Assembly: GCF_019059575.1 (NCBI RefSeq)
Contig: NW_024881536.1
Span: 1,488,001 to 1,552,000 of the forward strand
Source of the DNA: Amphibalanus amphitrite
Taxonomy: Eukaryota; Arthropoda; Thecostraca; Balanomorpha; Balanidae
DNA: 64,000 nt
Direction of reading: 5' to 3'
Part shown: in pieces, positions 1 to 11,410 of the stretch
Numbering within the stretch: position 1 is the first letter of the stretch
Layout: each line of letters begins with the position of its first letter
Translations under genes and position numbers: made by a program
Notes under the pieces: model-generated
Told to the model about the DNA's origin: nothing
The model's input: the letters and a program-made list of their open reading frames with translations, nothing else
The model's database searches: none

Positions 1-503
1 TTTCCAAATTCCTCGCTCTTGAGTATCAGGCTGTTCATTCGTCTGTTGGTATCTATGCCTTCTAGCTGCTCCTGTAGAGCCTTAATGGTAGCTTCTTGAG
101 AGCTAACTCTGTCCTTCAGTACGTTTGTTTCGGCATCTTTCAAGAACAGTTCACCTTCCATGATTTCAATACGTCTCTCCATACTTCTAAACTTTTCCTC
201 CATGAGCTTCGTCACCTTTTCGATGCCTTTATCTATAATTGATTTCACGGCATCTAAGGACTCGCCGTCCAGACGGCATGAGTGCTCACCTTTTTCTGCG
301 CTGTCTTTTTCTCTGCTGGAACGCTTGCTCTTTTTTTGACGTCTTTGTCCGTGTCCGTCATCCAGAGCCTGCATCATCTCTGGGAAAGAACACTGACGTT
401 TTCGGCCACCTCTCCCTATCAGAACGGAGCGATCAGTGTCCTCGGCGTCACCGAACACGGAGTCCAGCTCCGATCCACCAGTGTCCGTGGTCATTTCACG
501 CAT
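1..503 (-). mobile_element. LINE ORF1, N-terminal part, runs off the left edge
   Basis: Reading the minus strand from an ATG at 503-501 gives about 167 residues open to the window edge. It begins with an acidic, low-complexity head, then a basic stretch (QRRQKKSKRSS), then a long heptad-like coiled coil (IEKVTKLMEEKFRSMERRIE and following). It ends in DTNRRMNSLILKS at the edge, which resembles the entry into the RNA-binding fold of LINE ORF1 proteins. ORF1 proteins of this build form trimers that coat the element RNA. The family cannot be named without the RT, which would lie left of the window. A host coiled-coil gene is possible but less likely. Confidence 0.55.
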
Positions 504-1017
504 CGACACCGAGACGAGCCGAAAATATCACTGTGTCCACCGCGAACGGGTACTGGCGTACACAAACACAAGCGTTCCACAAGGCTATTCCAGCGGCCGG
601 CCGGTAACTGGCGCGGCTAGGCGACCCTACCGGCCCGGTACCTGTCCCTCAGGGCACGGCCGGCGACCCTCGCGCTCGGAGCGTCCGACCTCCACCGCCG
701 CCGGGACGGGAATGACATACAGCTCGTCTTGCCGTGATCATAAACCATTGGTGATGGACATTTCATAACTGAAATAATTTATCGATTGCACTCACTTTTC
801 GTGTGACCTTTAAACGCCCATGATTCATGAATATTTAACTACCAATTTGACGTTACTGCGTTAACGATTAAATATTCGTGATTGATAGCAAGAAAAATAT
901 CATTTGTATAAGTTTATGGTATTGGAAGAGGAATATACATACCTTGACACATACAAAAGGGCCGGGTCAGCCGTGGTCACCAGCGCAGTGGCTGGGTTTG
1001 TGACCTGTACCGTGCGT
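504..1017. other. no gene seen
   Basis: GC-rich up to about 720, then AT-rich to about 960. It may hold the 5' leader of the LINE to its left. No exon, RNA gene or repeat could be supported. Confidence 0.4.
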
Positions 1018-1536
1018 TTCGGAGTCTGTCTCCCAGTGACCCGTGTCGTGTGCTCCGGGGGTCTCCCAGTGACCCGTGTCGTGTGCTCCGGGGGTCTCCC
1101 AGTGACCCGTGCCGTGCGTTCCAGTGTCTCCGGCTCCCAGTGACCCGTGACCTGTGCTCCGGGGGTCTCCCAGTGCCCCGTGCCGTGTGTCCCGGGGTCT
1201 CCTGTGCTGTGTGTCTCGGGTTCTCCCAGTGACCCGTGCCGTGTGTTCCAGGGTCTCCTGTGCTGTGTGTTCCGGGTTCTCCCAAGTCCCAGTGACCAGT
1301 GACCTGTGATCCGGGGTCTCCCAGTGACCCGTGCCGTGTGTTCCATTGTCTCCGGCTCCCAGTGACCCGTGACCTGTGCTCCGGGGGTCTCCCAGTGACC
1401 CGTGCCGTGTGTCCCGGGGTCTCCTGTGCTGTGTGTCTCGGGTTCTCCCAGTGACCCGTGTTCCAATGTCTCCCAGTGACCCGTGCCGTGTGTTTCAGAC
1501 TCAGTGTCTCCCAGTGACCCGTGCCGTGTGTTTCAG
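1018..1536 (+). repeat. minisatellite carrying repeated splice-acceptor sequence
   Basis: Tandem units of about 30-35 bases with the core CCCAGTGACCCGTGCCGTGT, alternating with CCGGGGGTCTC-type and CTCCTGTGCTGTGTG-type blocks. The array ends in TGTGTTTCAG at 1527-1536, directly before the exon at 1537. The same TGTGTTTCAG also occurs one unit earlier (about 1490-1499), so at least two full acceptor copies are present. Long ORFs in this array on both strands are by-products of a period that avoids stops. Confidence 0.85.
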
Positions 1537-1835
1537 GCGCGCCGCCGCTGAGTGTCAGCCCGTCGTTCCACCGGGCCGGCGGCAGCAGTCGTCCCTGCAG
1601 TCCGAGCCTGCTGTCGCGGGACGCGCCGCAGGACCTGCTGCTCGCAGAGATACGCCGACTGCGAGAGCGACTCACAGAGCTCGAGGGCGAGAACCACTCG
1701 ATGAGCATGAAGCTGAGCGCCCAGCAATGGGAGGTGGAACACCGGCTGGCAGAGATCGAGATGCAGATCTGCGGCGGCAGCTCGGCCGGCAGTAACAGCG
1801 AGGACAACGAGAAAAACCAGGAGTCCGCCATATGA
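1537..1835 (+). CDS. C-terminal exon of an unidentified coiled-coil protein
   Basis: The exon follows a TTTCAG acceptor, starts in phase 1 (GC completing a codon) and reads about 98 residues to a TGA at 1833-1835. It opens with a Ser/Pro-rich stretch (PLSVSPSFHRAGG), then a helix with heptads (LLLAEIRRLRERLTELEG, then KLSAQQWEVEHRLAEIEMQI), then a Ser/Asp/Asn tail ending ESAI. The last residues S-A-I fit a class I PDZ-binding end, which is an inference from the motif only. Upstream exons are outside the window or hidden by the minisatellite. Coiled-coil tails of RabGAP (EVI5-like) proteins look similar, but I do not recognise it firmly. A short imperfect copy of the last coding bases follows at about 1848-1885. 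Confidence 0.65.
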
Positions 1836-4041
1836 GCGGAGTAAACCGGCAAGGACAACAAAAACCAGGAGTCGGCCATACGAGGGGACAGCGGCGGATC
1901 GCGGAGGAGGGTCGGGCCCGTTGAGGTGACGGGGAGTGGTGGGGTTGGCGCTGAGTGGTGAGTGGTGAGGTGTGAACAGGTGGTGCTCTGAACCTCTCAG
2001 GAAGGCAGACCGCGGCCAGTAGAGACGGTCCTAGCCAGGACGGTGGGCCGGCAGCTCTGGCGAAGCGCACAGCAGATACTGGAACGGTATGTCTGACGAC
2101 TCAGGATAATAGTTTTGTGAGGGATGCACTCCATTGTTGCTGCCACAAACCGTCCCAAAAGAAACACTCGCTCTCACCTCACAGTCAATGCGCAGCCAGC
2201 CACCATCGCCTGAGAGTAGTGGCTGGCAGGAGTGCAATCAGTTGTCGCAAGAAGGCTCAGTGCTGTTTGCATCACATACTGTTCATTCCATTCACACTCA
2301 CATCGGGGAACCACGGACCACCGTATCGCACAAAGCGTTGCTCGTTAAATCAACGGCCAGCTTCTGCGGGCCATGCTCCACCGAAACTGACATCTTCATT
2401 CAGACCAGTCCTGCTCGGGACGAGGCGACCCGACTCAATGCAGCCGAGCTGAGCGCGGCCCAGTCCAACTCAGCTGAGCGCAGCCCAGTCCAACTCAGCT
2501 GAGCGCGACCCAGCCAGCTCACGGGCGGAGCGGCGCTCCATTTTACCAACAAAGCAACGGCCGTGCCGCTGTCCGCCGGCACCAACCACGGCACGAGCTT
2601 ACAGCGCTCGTATGAGCTTACAATAGCGCCGGTCCGGGCACCTCTCTCGGCGTCTCGGGCTGGCCTCGATCGGACACAAATCGGCCGCTCTGTGGCCGCC
2701 AAACGGCCGCGCCGGCCTCCCAGGGGCAGTAAAGTCGCTGCCGAGGCCGCGGCGCCGCAGCCGACAACAAATGGCCGAAACATCTTCCCAGCGGCCGAAT
2801 GGCAGCGGAATCTGTCGTTAATGTCGCCACGAGTTGGCCAAGTTGGCGGATTCGCCGCTTGGTTTGTTATCTCGAGGGAGCCGAGGAGCTCGTCCGGTCG
2901 TCTCGCTGTGGACAGGGTGTTTGAGAACAGATTTACCAGCGCCAACAGCTGGTGTGATGCCCGGCGGCTCGAGTGACCTCCCCTGACGAGAGACTGGTCA
3001 CTGGATCGTCTGTGACACCGAACACAGAATCACCCGCTCGGCCTGTCGCCGGGGGTCGAAGTCTCCCTGTTCCTTTCTTCCCTCCGTACTGCATGGAAGC
3101 TAACTCCTTCTGTCACGTCCCTCTATCCGGGGATTACTGCCAATCCCTGTATCTACACCTTTGTCTCCCAAAGGCACACCAGGCTTTTTCCTAGCCACCC
3201 CCTCAACCGCAACACTATACCGTCCCCGCCTTTGCTTCTAGCCAAGACGCTGCCACTGTCTACCCTCCCCATTCCCCAACGACCCCTCCAAAGCCGCCCC
3301 CGACACCCCCTACCCGCCGCCGCGGCGTCTGACCTTGACCCGGTCAGAGGCGCGGCCCGGCTCGGCTCTCGTCGCCAGCCGTCGTCATGGACGGTGGCTG
3401 AATAGACTGACCGTCCGCCGTCGCCGTCGCGTGGGGTGCCGACGTGCGGCGCGTCCCAACGAGGCCGGACCGCGGCGCTGGGGGGCAGCCGTCAGCTGAC
3501 TGCGGCGCAGGGGGGGGGGGGGCTGATGGCACGGCGACTGGCACGGCAGTGATTTGTAGCGCTGTGGATGGCCCGCTGATTACGTTCGACACACGACTGA
3601 TGACTGCACCACAACGACGTTTTGAAGACGACCGATTGAAGGCAGCCGGGTGGGTGGCAGACGACGAATGGGCTGGGCATTGTGGAGACAGAGGGCGGAC
3701 CAGAATCGGGAGAAACGGGGAGGGAGGGAGGGACGACAAAGACAGAGACAGAGACAGACAGACAGACAATCATACAGACAGACAGACAGGGCAAGGCAGT
3801 ACATATCTGATATCGCAGGCCGCAGCCATATAGCAGAAGCCTAGCGACCGATAACTGACGAGTGAGGGACGCGACTCGAAGAAAAGACGTTGACTGGACA
3901 GCGTAGTTCATGGTTTGCCTCAGCATCCTGTACGGCCCTCCAGGTATAAAGTGGTTGGGTGCCAACATCACAATAATCGATCTGCATTGATGAATACGTC
4001 TAATGGCTGTTAAAAACCACTGCCGAAATGTGTGCACGAAC
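1836..4041. other. no gene seen; 3' flank and intergenic sequence
   Basis: It presumably starts with the 3' UTR of the preceding exon. At 2440-2520 there is a short direct repeat (CAACTCAGCTGAGCGC). At 3728-3795 there is a GACA microsatellite, and a G10 run sits near 3511. The ORFs present have no recognisable domains. Confidence 0.4.
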
Positions 4042-4422
4042 TAGTGGTGTCAATCGGAACTTGAATCTTCGGAATTCCGATTTTGTCCAATGTCCAATTC
4101 GGAATTCGGTTGGACAATGACGGCAGGCGTTGGACAAATTTGGACAATCACTTGCTACAGCTCAGCATTTTTATAAAGCAATCGTGTTTAACACTGATTG
4201 GCGAATACCTAGAAAGCTCAGCTTTTGATATGATGAACACATTAAAGCTGGTAATAGTACATTTAAAACAAATTAAATAACAGTGTTGAGTGTAAACTAT
4301 TGCGTAGGTTTCGGAAATCTTTGGACAAATGGCTGGCTTGGACATTTTTGGACGGACAATCGACGTAAGCATTGGAAATTGGACGGACATTGGACATACA
4401 TTTTCTGAAACTGACACTACTA
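4042..4422. mobile_element. hAT-like MITE
   Basis: A 381-base element with inverted ends TAGTGGTGTC (left) and GACACTACTA (right). It is flanked by a perfect 8-base duplication GCACGAAC at 4034-4041 and 4423-4430. Eight-base duplications with TAG/CAG-type ends are the hallmark of hAT elements. The interior is rich in TTGGACA and GGAATTC motifs and encodes nothing, so it is non-autonomous. Confidence 0.8.
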
Positions 4423-6639
4423 GCACGAACCCTCCTCTAATTTCTATTGAGTTATTTTACAGGAGTGTCTTTGTCATTTGAAGTTATTACACCAAAAGCA
4501 CATAGGCTAACCAACCACTCTTTTGCTGGAGGGCCGTACTTCCGAACCCATCACCTGCATGTTTATCACACGGCGCAGTACCCCTCCCTGCAGAAGGACC
4601 ACGCACCCATCCACTGGGGACACATCTCTGTCCTGCCCTGCTCTCTGTACCTGCTCTCTATCCCTGCCCCTGCTCTCTGTACCTGCTCTCTACCCCAGTC
4701 CGTGCGCTCTGTCCCACGCGATAGCCGGCGGTCGGTGGCGTCGGTGTCCGTACCTGACCCGGTGTACCGACCGGTACAGACCCCAGGGACCCGGCGATGG
4801 ATGGGTCCCCCACCCCTCTCTGTACTGACACCGTCACCGGGCAGAGGGGCCGAGCGCCGGCTCCCCACTCTGCCCCACCTCCCACTGCGGCACCCACGCG
4901 CCGGGCGGCTCGTGCAGCGCGCTGTGCGCCGGCGGTGACCTTTCCGCGCCGGCCGGCGGCCGATCGGCGCTGCCGGCGGCACGCGAGGGCCGCGGCGGCG
5001 CCGGCAGACGCCGCCCGGTGTCACTGCGGTGGCTAATACCTTCCGCACACACGCAACGGGCCGCCGAGCGGGGCTCAGCGGCGCGCCGCGGCGCCGATAA
5101 TGAGGTCCGGTCGATGGCCGCCGGTGACACGGCACGTGTTGCGCGACACGGCCCGAACGGGTGTCATCCGGGGTAGGTAACTGGTGACATTGCTCCAATG
5201 GTTGTCATCCGAGGTAAATGGTGACGCTGCTCAGAAGCGGTGTCAATTAGTGACACCGATCCCAACAGGTGTCAACTGGAAACTGGTGACACGCAGCCCA
5301 CTGTGAGTGGCAGGGACAAATACGGGATGATGGGATAAATGCGGGCTGGGTCGGAAGGCTCAAGGCGCCAAAGCTGAGATCGATACAAATTTACGAGTAT
5401 TCAGTGGTATCACCGACGAATGCGCGGCATCTCAGGCGGTGCCGAACGTGAACCCTGAATGTGACTGAGAGCGGAGAGGAGCCGATGGGGAGCGGCGGCG
5501 GGCGGACTGCCGAGGACCCACCGGCGCAGGACTGTCTTCGCTGCTGCTCTGCGGCCCTCATCGACAGTGACTGAGTCAACAGCGGCGGCCGCGGACCGGC
5601 CCCCAGAGGCCGACGCGGCCAGCCCACAGAGCGGCGGCCGACCGCGGACCGGCCCCCAGCGGCGGCCGCCGGCCGGCCCACAGAGCGGCAGCCGCCGGCC
5701 GGCCCACAGAGCGGCGGCCGACCGCGGACCGGCCCACAGAGCGGCGACCGCCGGACCGGCCCACACGACACAATCAAAATACGAGCGGCGCGTGCATGGA
5801 CGTTTTTCACGGGCTCTGGCCGAGACCGGCCGGGCCGCCAGACGTGACGAGCGCGGCGAGCGCGTGACGCGACGTGACGTGTACATACCAATACTTCGTC
5901 TTATCATTGTTACAAATCACTTTCGATTTGCCATTCATTTGTTGTGAAATATGATCGAATCTTGTTTTTGAACCAATACATATTGGGATTAATATGGGCT
6001 TCTTTGGTACAATGGCCTCTGCGAATCTCATAGGGTCGACTGTGAAGGAATATAAAACACCGAAAAATGTGTCACCAAACACACAAACTGCTCCGGCGAA
6101 GATACGCAAGTCAAAAACCATGCTGAAGAAACACGTAAAATGACCCACTAACACAATAAGCAGTTTTCTTGTTAAGCTGCGAGTCTCGAAGCAATTCATA
6201 TGCAACTCAGAACGCTGCACAGTGGCAGGCCCTCACATTCAGCTAAAATACCAGGAACCCAGCAATAGGCTGCCATCTCAGAATAAAAAATCGCCCTTGA
6301 CTCTCCATCTCCTACCAACAAGCGCTGACAGACTAAAATCGCCGTCCGTCTCACCGAATTCAAGTCTCCCTAAACTCGATTCACTGGTAGGCTCTGCCTC
6401 AGCGGGCAGCGTGGACCGAGTCCCCATCCAAGGACCGCCTCACTCGCGATAATTGGAGAGTATGCAGAGGTCCACCGTCCTTCCAGATACCCTCCTGGCG
6501 CCCCAGCCGAGCCGGCCGACTGCCGGCGGCCGTCGAAAAGGCTCTCTCCTCGCGTGCGGGGCGTTCGGAAACAATAAGCGTCTCACGCACCGGCCGAGCG
6601 CCGTCAGCGGAGAGCGCGCGGGGAGGCGGCGTAACAGGG
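4423..6639. other. no gene seen; GC-rich intergenic sequence with short repeats
   Basis: It holds a CTGTACCTGCTCTCT repeat at 4645-4695, a TGGTGACA-type repeat at 5190-5300, and a GC-rich tandem block at about 5590-5765 (units like CGGCCGACCGCGGACCGGCC). The ORFs are repeat-driven. A few hundred bases around 5880-6450 are plain AT-richer DNA. Confidence 0.4.
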
Positions 6640-7715
6640 GACTGGTGGGGGAGTGGACAGGACGGGAACTGGTGGAACCGGGGGACTGGTGGGGGAGTGG
6701 ACAGGCCGCGGACTGGTGAGGGAGTGGACAGGCCGGGGACTGGTGGGGGAGTGGACAGGCCGGGGACTGGTGGGGGAGTGGACAGGCCGGGACTGGTGGG
6801 GAAGTGTCAGGCCGGGGACTGGTGGAACCGGGGGACTGGTGGGGGAGTGGACAGGCCGGGAACTGGTGGGGGAGTGGACAGGCCGGGAACTGGTGGAACC
6901 GGGGGACTGGTGGGATAGTGGACAGGCCGGGGACTAGTGGAACCGGGGGACTGGCGGGGGAGTGGACAGGCCGGGGGACTGGCGGGGGAGTGGACAGGCC
7001 GGGGGACTGGTGGGGAAGTGGACAGGCCGGGAACTGGCGGGGGAGTGGAAAGGCCGGGAACTGGTGGGGGAGTGGACAGGACGGGAACTGGTGGAACCGG
7101 GGGACTGGTGGGGGAGTGGACAGGCCGCGGACTGGTGGGGGAATGGACAGGCCGGGGACTGGTGGGGGAGTGGACAGGCCGGGGACTGGTGGGGGAGTGG
7201 ACAGGCCGGGGACTGGTGGGGGAGTGGACAGGCCGGGACTGGTGGGGAAGTGTCAGGCCGGGGACTGGTGGAACCGGGGGACTGGTGGGGGAGTGGACAG
7301 GCCGGGAACTGGTGGAACCGGGGGACTGGTGGGATAGTGGACAGGCCGGGGACTAGTGGAACCGGGGGACTGGCGGGGGAGTGGACAGGCCGGGAACTGG
7401 TGGGGGAGTGGACAGGCCGGGAACTGGTGGAACCGGGGGACTGGTGGGGGAGTGGACAGGCCAGGAACTGGCGGGGGAGTGGACAGGCCGGGAACTGGTG
7501 GGGGAGTGGACAGGCCGGGAACTGGTGGAACCGGGGGACTGGTGGGGGAGTGGACAGGCCTGAGACTAGTGGAACCGGGGGACTGGTGGGGGAGTGGACA
7601 GGCCGGGGAACTGGTGGAACCAGGGACTGGGAAGTGGACAGGCCGGGGAACTGGTGGAACCGGGGGACTGGCGGGGGACTGGTGGGAAGTGTCAGGCCGG
7701 GGACTGGGAAGTGAA
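6640..7715. repeat. 1.1-kb minisatellite
   Basis: Units of about 27-30 bases with core GACTGGTGGGGGAGTGGACA, interspersed with GGTGGAACCGGG blocks that make a higher-order unit. About 35 units. The period leaves open frames on both strands, giving artefact proteins such as GSGQAGNWW repeats. No exon edge is recognised beside it. Confidence 0.9.
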
Positions 7716-8735
7716 ATCAGCCGGACAGCCGACAGCCTGAGACCAACTGCGAGTCGCACAGGTCGAGATATTTCAATAAATACGAAATCAGTAGACGGTT
7801 TAAAAGGAAGTCTGCAGCTTATGTAAGAACACTGGGGCGTATTAGCCTTGACACGACCGTTTTCATCCTCAAGACGGGCTCAGTTCCTTTATCTTGAATT
7901 ATATTTACACAAAGCCTGTATAGCGCACGCCGTACCGGCACATTACATTGCCGGTCACTCCGACACGACTGTACAAAAAGACAACTCATTTCGCTGCCGT
8001 TCCGCCGCTACGCTCGCGTGTGGAGCGGCGACCGCTGGCAGCAGGGCTCTAGTGTGTCCTCTACGCTGCACGGCCTCTTCTATCTCTTATACGTCCGTGA
8101 AGCCGCTCTGTCATATCCGGCTCCTCGGCATTATTTCCGCTCCACAACTGCACTGCCCGTCCTAGCCAACTGTCTGAGGAGTGAGACCCTTTTGTGCGTT
8201 TTACTGCGCGGGTGGCCGACAAGCGGGGGCAGAAGTAAGCAATGTGACGGGTGGCTGGGGAGCGTTTTATTTTCACGGTGCTGCGCGCCTCGAGTGGTCT
8301 GTGAGTTCAGACGCCGCTTGCATTACACGGGGACCACTCGGTCGTTCCGCGCCAGTTCGACTTCATTAGCATTATAGTCGGACAGCGGAGATCTCCTAAA
8401 TTGGACCTTCAGATCCAGCGCCCGCCCTAGGCCGGCCTCATCAGAACAGTTGATCGCAGCGACTAGCTTGCATGAGCTACTAATTCCCTATCAGCAAGAC
8501 TATAAACCACAGTTAAAGTCTTCGCTTAAAATTCAGAAAATGGAAGGATTACAACTTTTGATACAATGTCAATGTATTCTCTGCAATAGGTGGAGGCAAT
8601 AACATGATTATCGCATATCTTTTGGTAGGTGAGTTACCATATGATATCAACCATAACACATGACAGAACAGTAACAAACGCAGTTAAATAACGTAATACT
8701 GACTAGGTTTCATGGACCAGATAGCGAAACAACTT
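7716..8735. other. no gene seen
   Basis: Mixed-composition sequence with no recognisable coding region, terminal repeats or RNA gene. Confidence 0.4.
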
Positions 8736-8876
8736 GATACGTACCAACGTAACAACGTATCGGCACGTACCAACGTAACAAAGTATCGGCATGTACCAAC
8801 GTAACAAAGTATCGGCACGTACGTACCAACGTACCAACGTACGTATCGGCACGTACGTACCAACGTACCAACGTAC
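8736..8876. repeat. short minisatellite
   Basis: Tandem GTACCAACGTAACAAAGTAT and CGGCACGTACGTACCAACG units, about five copies with nested 8-12-base sub-repeats. Confidence 0.8.
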
Positions 8877-9239
8877 TTGACACAAAGGCGAGCCAATTGA
8901 CCTGACTTGATCCCGGCCACACAGAAACAAAGGGAACAGCGTCTCTATTATAGCGAATAAACACGGCACAACCAGGGACATCGCTGCAACGGGACATTGT
9001 CCCCTCAGGTACCACGGTGCACAACTCAGGCAGGCTTCACTTCTGGGCGGAGTGAGGCACTTACCACTCAGCTGCTAAGCCGCTGATCCGCACCGCTTCC
9101 AAGGGCAGCTCGGTGCCACCATGGACCGCGCACACTGCCGTTTTGGACCGCTCAATTTGCCGTTTTGCACTGATTTTTGAGCAGCCTCCTCAGCCGCTCC
9201 AGGCGAGGTCTTGGCTCCTGCAGGCGAGAGACCACCACA

Positions 9240-9405
9240 CGTCACAGGTAGCACCAGCCACAGGACTGGTGCAGGAACAGGAGAGGCCAGGAACCGCCGC
9301 ACGTCACAGGCAGCAAATACCAACAGGACTGGTGCGGGAACAGGATAGGCCAGGAACCGCCGCACGTCACAGGCAGCACTAATACCAACAGGACTCATGG
9401 TGCAG
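9240..9405. repeat. three-copy tandem repeat
   Basis: Units of about 55-60 bases beginning CAGGACTGGTGC and ending CGCACGTCACAGGCAGCA, in roughly three copies. The flanking 8877-9239 and 9406-9639 hold no supported gene. Confidence 0.7.
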
Positions 9406-9639
9406 GAGCAGGATATGTAACCGGAGGAGGGATCTTAGACAAACGCCATAACAGAACCTCGCCACAATTCAACATCATCCAGGGCTCTCGCCCCGTGTCC
9501 TATTTCACAGTCAGCTCGGCGTCATTTTGTTCCGAGCTGCCGACCCGAGGAACGGAGAGACGGGCAGTCGAGGGACCCTCTCTCCACCACCACACGTTCC
9601 GGTGTGTCGGCGGACTGCCCTGAGATATAGCCGGCCTGG

Positions 9640-10140
9640 CAGTATCTGCAGACTGACACCTGAGGGGCGGACTGACCCGAGGGGTAGCCGGCAGTATCTG
9701 AGGACTGACCTGGGGGGCCGGCCGGCAGTATCTGAGGACTGAACTGAGGGGCAGCCGGCGCCCGGCAGTATCTGAGGACTGACCTGAGGGCCGGCCGGCA
9801 GCCGGCAGTACCTATCTGAGCACTGACCTGAGGGACGGACTGAGCGGGGGGGGGGGGGGGACGGCCGGCAGTATCTGAGCACTGACCTGAGGGACGGACT
9901 GAGCGGGGGGGGGGGACGGCCGGCAGTATCTGAGCACTGACCTGAGGGCCGGCCGGCAGCCGGCAGTACCTATCTGAGCACTAACCTGAGGGCCGGCCGG
10001 CAGCCGGCAGTACCTATCTGCGGACTGACCTGAGGGCCGGCCGGCAGCCGGCAGTACCTATCTGAGCACTGACCTGAGGGGCCGACCGGCAGTATCTGCG
10101 GACTGACCTGAGGGCCGGCCGGCAGTTACTGAGTACTGAC
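9640..10140 (-). repeat. minisatellite made from the 3' edge of the last recognised MLH3 exon
   Basis: On the minus strand the unit contains CTGCCGGCCGGCCCTCAG followed by GTCAGT and a GCTCAGATA spacer. This matches the end of the MLH3 exon at 10292-10141 (codons for L-P-A-G-P-Q then GTCAGT). Roughly ten imperfect copies run from 10140 down to 9640, interrupted by two G-runs (about 9845-9860 and 9905-9914). Each copy therefore carries a donor-like CTCAG/GTCAGT. Confidence 0.8.
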
Positions 10141-10292
10141 CTGAGGGCCGGCCGGCAGTCGGGAGCAGACGACCAGAGGCACCACGGACGGCCGGCCGTG
10201 GGCACACACCAGCGGCCGGCGACACCCACTCAGCTGGGTCACCAGACGCTCACAGACAGACAGGGGCAGCGGGTCCCCGAACCGTACCGCCG
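10126..10292 (-). CDS. MLH3: MLH3 last recognised exon (metal-binding motifs of the endonuclease)
   Basis: The acceptor TGTCACAG is followed by an exon starting in phase 1, which matches the phase-1 end of the exon at 14115-13877, so that ACH joins to SAVRFGDPL. It then reads SVCERLVTQLSGC and CAHGRPSVVPL. The pair ACxSAxxFGDPL and CxHGRPxxxPL is the signature zinc/manganese-binding region of MutL-type endonucleases, here closest to MLH3. The frame stops at 10128-10126. A strong donor (CTCAG/GTCAGT at 10141/10140) just before the stop could instead lead to a further tail exon, which I did not find. The exon's first part is tandemly copied upstream. Confidence 0.85.
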
Positions 10293-10450
10293 CTGTGACA
10301 TATATAGACAGGGACAGGGACCAGGCGGTCAGGGACAGTCAGGGGCAGCGGGTCCCCGAACCGCACCGCCGCTGTGACATATATAGACAGGGACAGGGAC
10401 CAGGCGGTCAGGGAAGAGACAGGGAACGGCACAGCCGCTGTAACATAGAC
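10262..10450 (-). repeat. triplicated acceptor and exon start of the last MLH3 exon
   Basis: The segment with TATATATGTCACAG plus CGGCGGTACGGTTCGGGG and CCGCTGCCCCTG occurs at 10270-10305, again at 10345-10385, and in a worn form at about 10425-10450. The middle copy still encodes AVRFGDPLPL behind an intact acceptor. Only the copy nearest 10292 continues into the HGRP-coding part. Confidence 0.85.
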
Positions 10451-11139
10451 AGAGGTTCCGTTGATACTTGATAGTGTCATAACAGTAACAGCAGTCGGGG
10501 CGATTGACCGATTAGAGCAAAACAAAGTTATGGTTGAAATAGGCGGTGTGATAAAACAGACAAGATACGATGCTCGACATCGTTGAGGGGTAAAACAAAA
10601 GAATCATAAACAAAAATACATGCATCACGGCTTAGTTGAGAGTATAAGAGCTAATTCTGTAAACTGTTAACTAAACAAAACATATGGAAGGTCTCAAAAT
10701 GGCTTGACTAGGAAATGTCAGAATGTGGGCGAAATAGTAAAACTGCTACCGAGGTCCTGTCTGAATGACAACATTCAATCGAGAAAAAAACATACGAGTA
10801 AACAATTATGAATGTTTGTCTGTACCCCAGAACAGTACTGAAATACATACAGATTACATGCTACGCTTTCTTCAGCCACCACAAGGCAATGTGATGGACT
10901 GCCAGGGGTCCTGTGCCGGTCCGCCGAGCTCGCCAGGCCTCTGGAGGCGCGGCTGGCACCACCAGGCGGCGGCAGAGCGCCAGGCTCGCGCCACACAGCC
11001 CGGACCTAACTGCTAATGGCCCGGTCTAATGTTATTACCAGCGTCCACCTGGTACCGTCCGACCCAGCGCCTAAACGTCACTGAATGTCTTCGAGGAACG
11101 TCCTCAATCTGCTGGCTCCTCTGCCCGTCCTCCTTCTAC
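10451..11139. other. MLH3 intron; no feature seen
   Basis: AT-richer sequence on the minus-strand intron path between the exons at 14115-13877 and 10292-10126. Nothing coding is supported. Confidence 0.4.
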
Positions 11140-11410
11140 CATCTAGTTCTCGCGCTGCCGTCCTCACTGAACGCCCCCGCTGAACGCCTCGCTCTGCCGT
11201 CCTCGTTGAACGTCCCCGCTCTGCCGTCCTCACTGAACGTCCTCACTCTGCCATCCTCGCTGAACGCCTCGCTCTGCCGTCCTCACTGAACGTCCTCGCT
11301 CTGCCGTCCTCGTTGAACGTCCCCGCTCTGCCGTCCTCACTGAACGTCCTCACTCTGCCATCCTCGCTGAACGCCTCGCTCTGCCGTCCTCACTGAACGT
11401 CCTCGCTCGC
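11140..11410. repeat. minisatellite in an MLH3 intron
   Basis: Units of about 20-40 bases built on GCTCTGCCGTCCTCACTGAA and CGTCCTCGCTCTGCC, about ten copies with a higher-order pattern. Confidence 0.8.

Noticed and set aside
6653-7759. Long overlapping ORFs with GSGQAGNWW or PRPVHSPTS repeats
   Set aside because: They exist on both strands and several frames of a minisatellite; the period avoids stops. No start context, domain or splice site supports them.
9640-10140. CRISPR-like array of repeats and spacers
   Set aside because: Eukaryotic context, units without constant repeat/unique spacer structure, and clear derivation from an exon edge.
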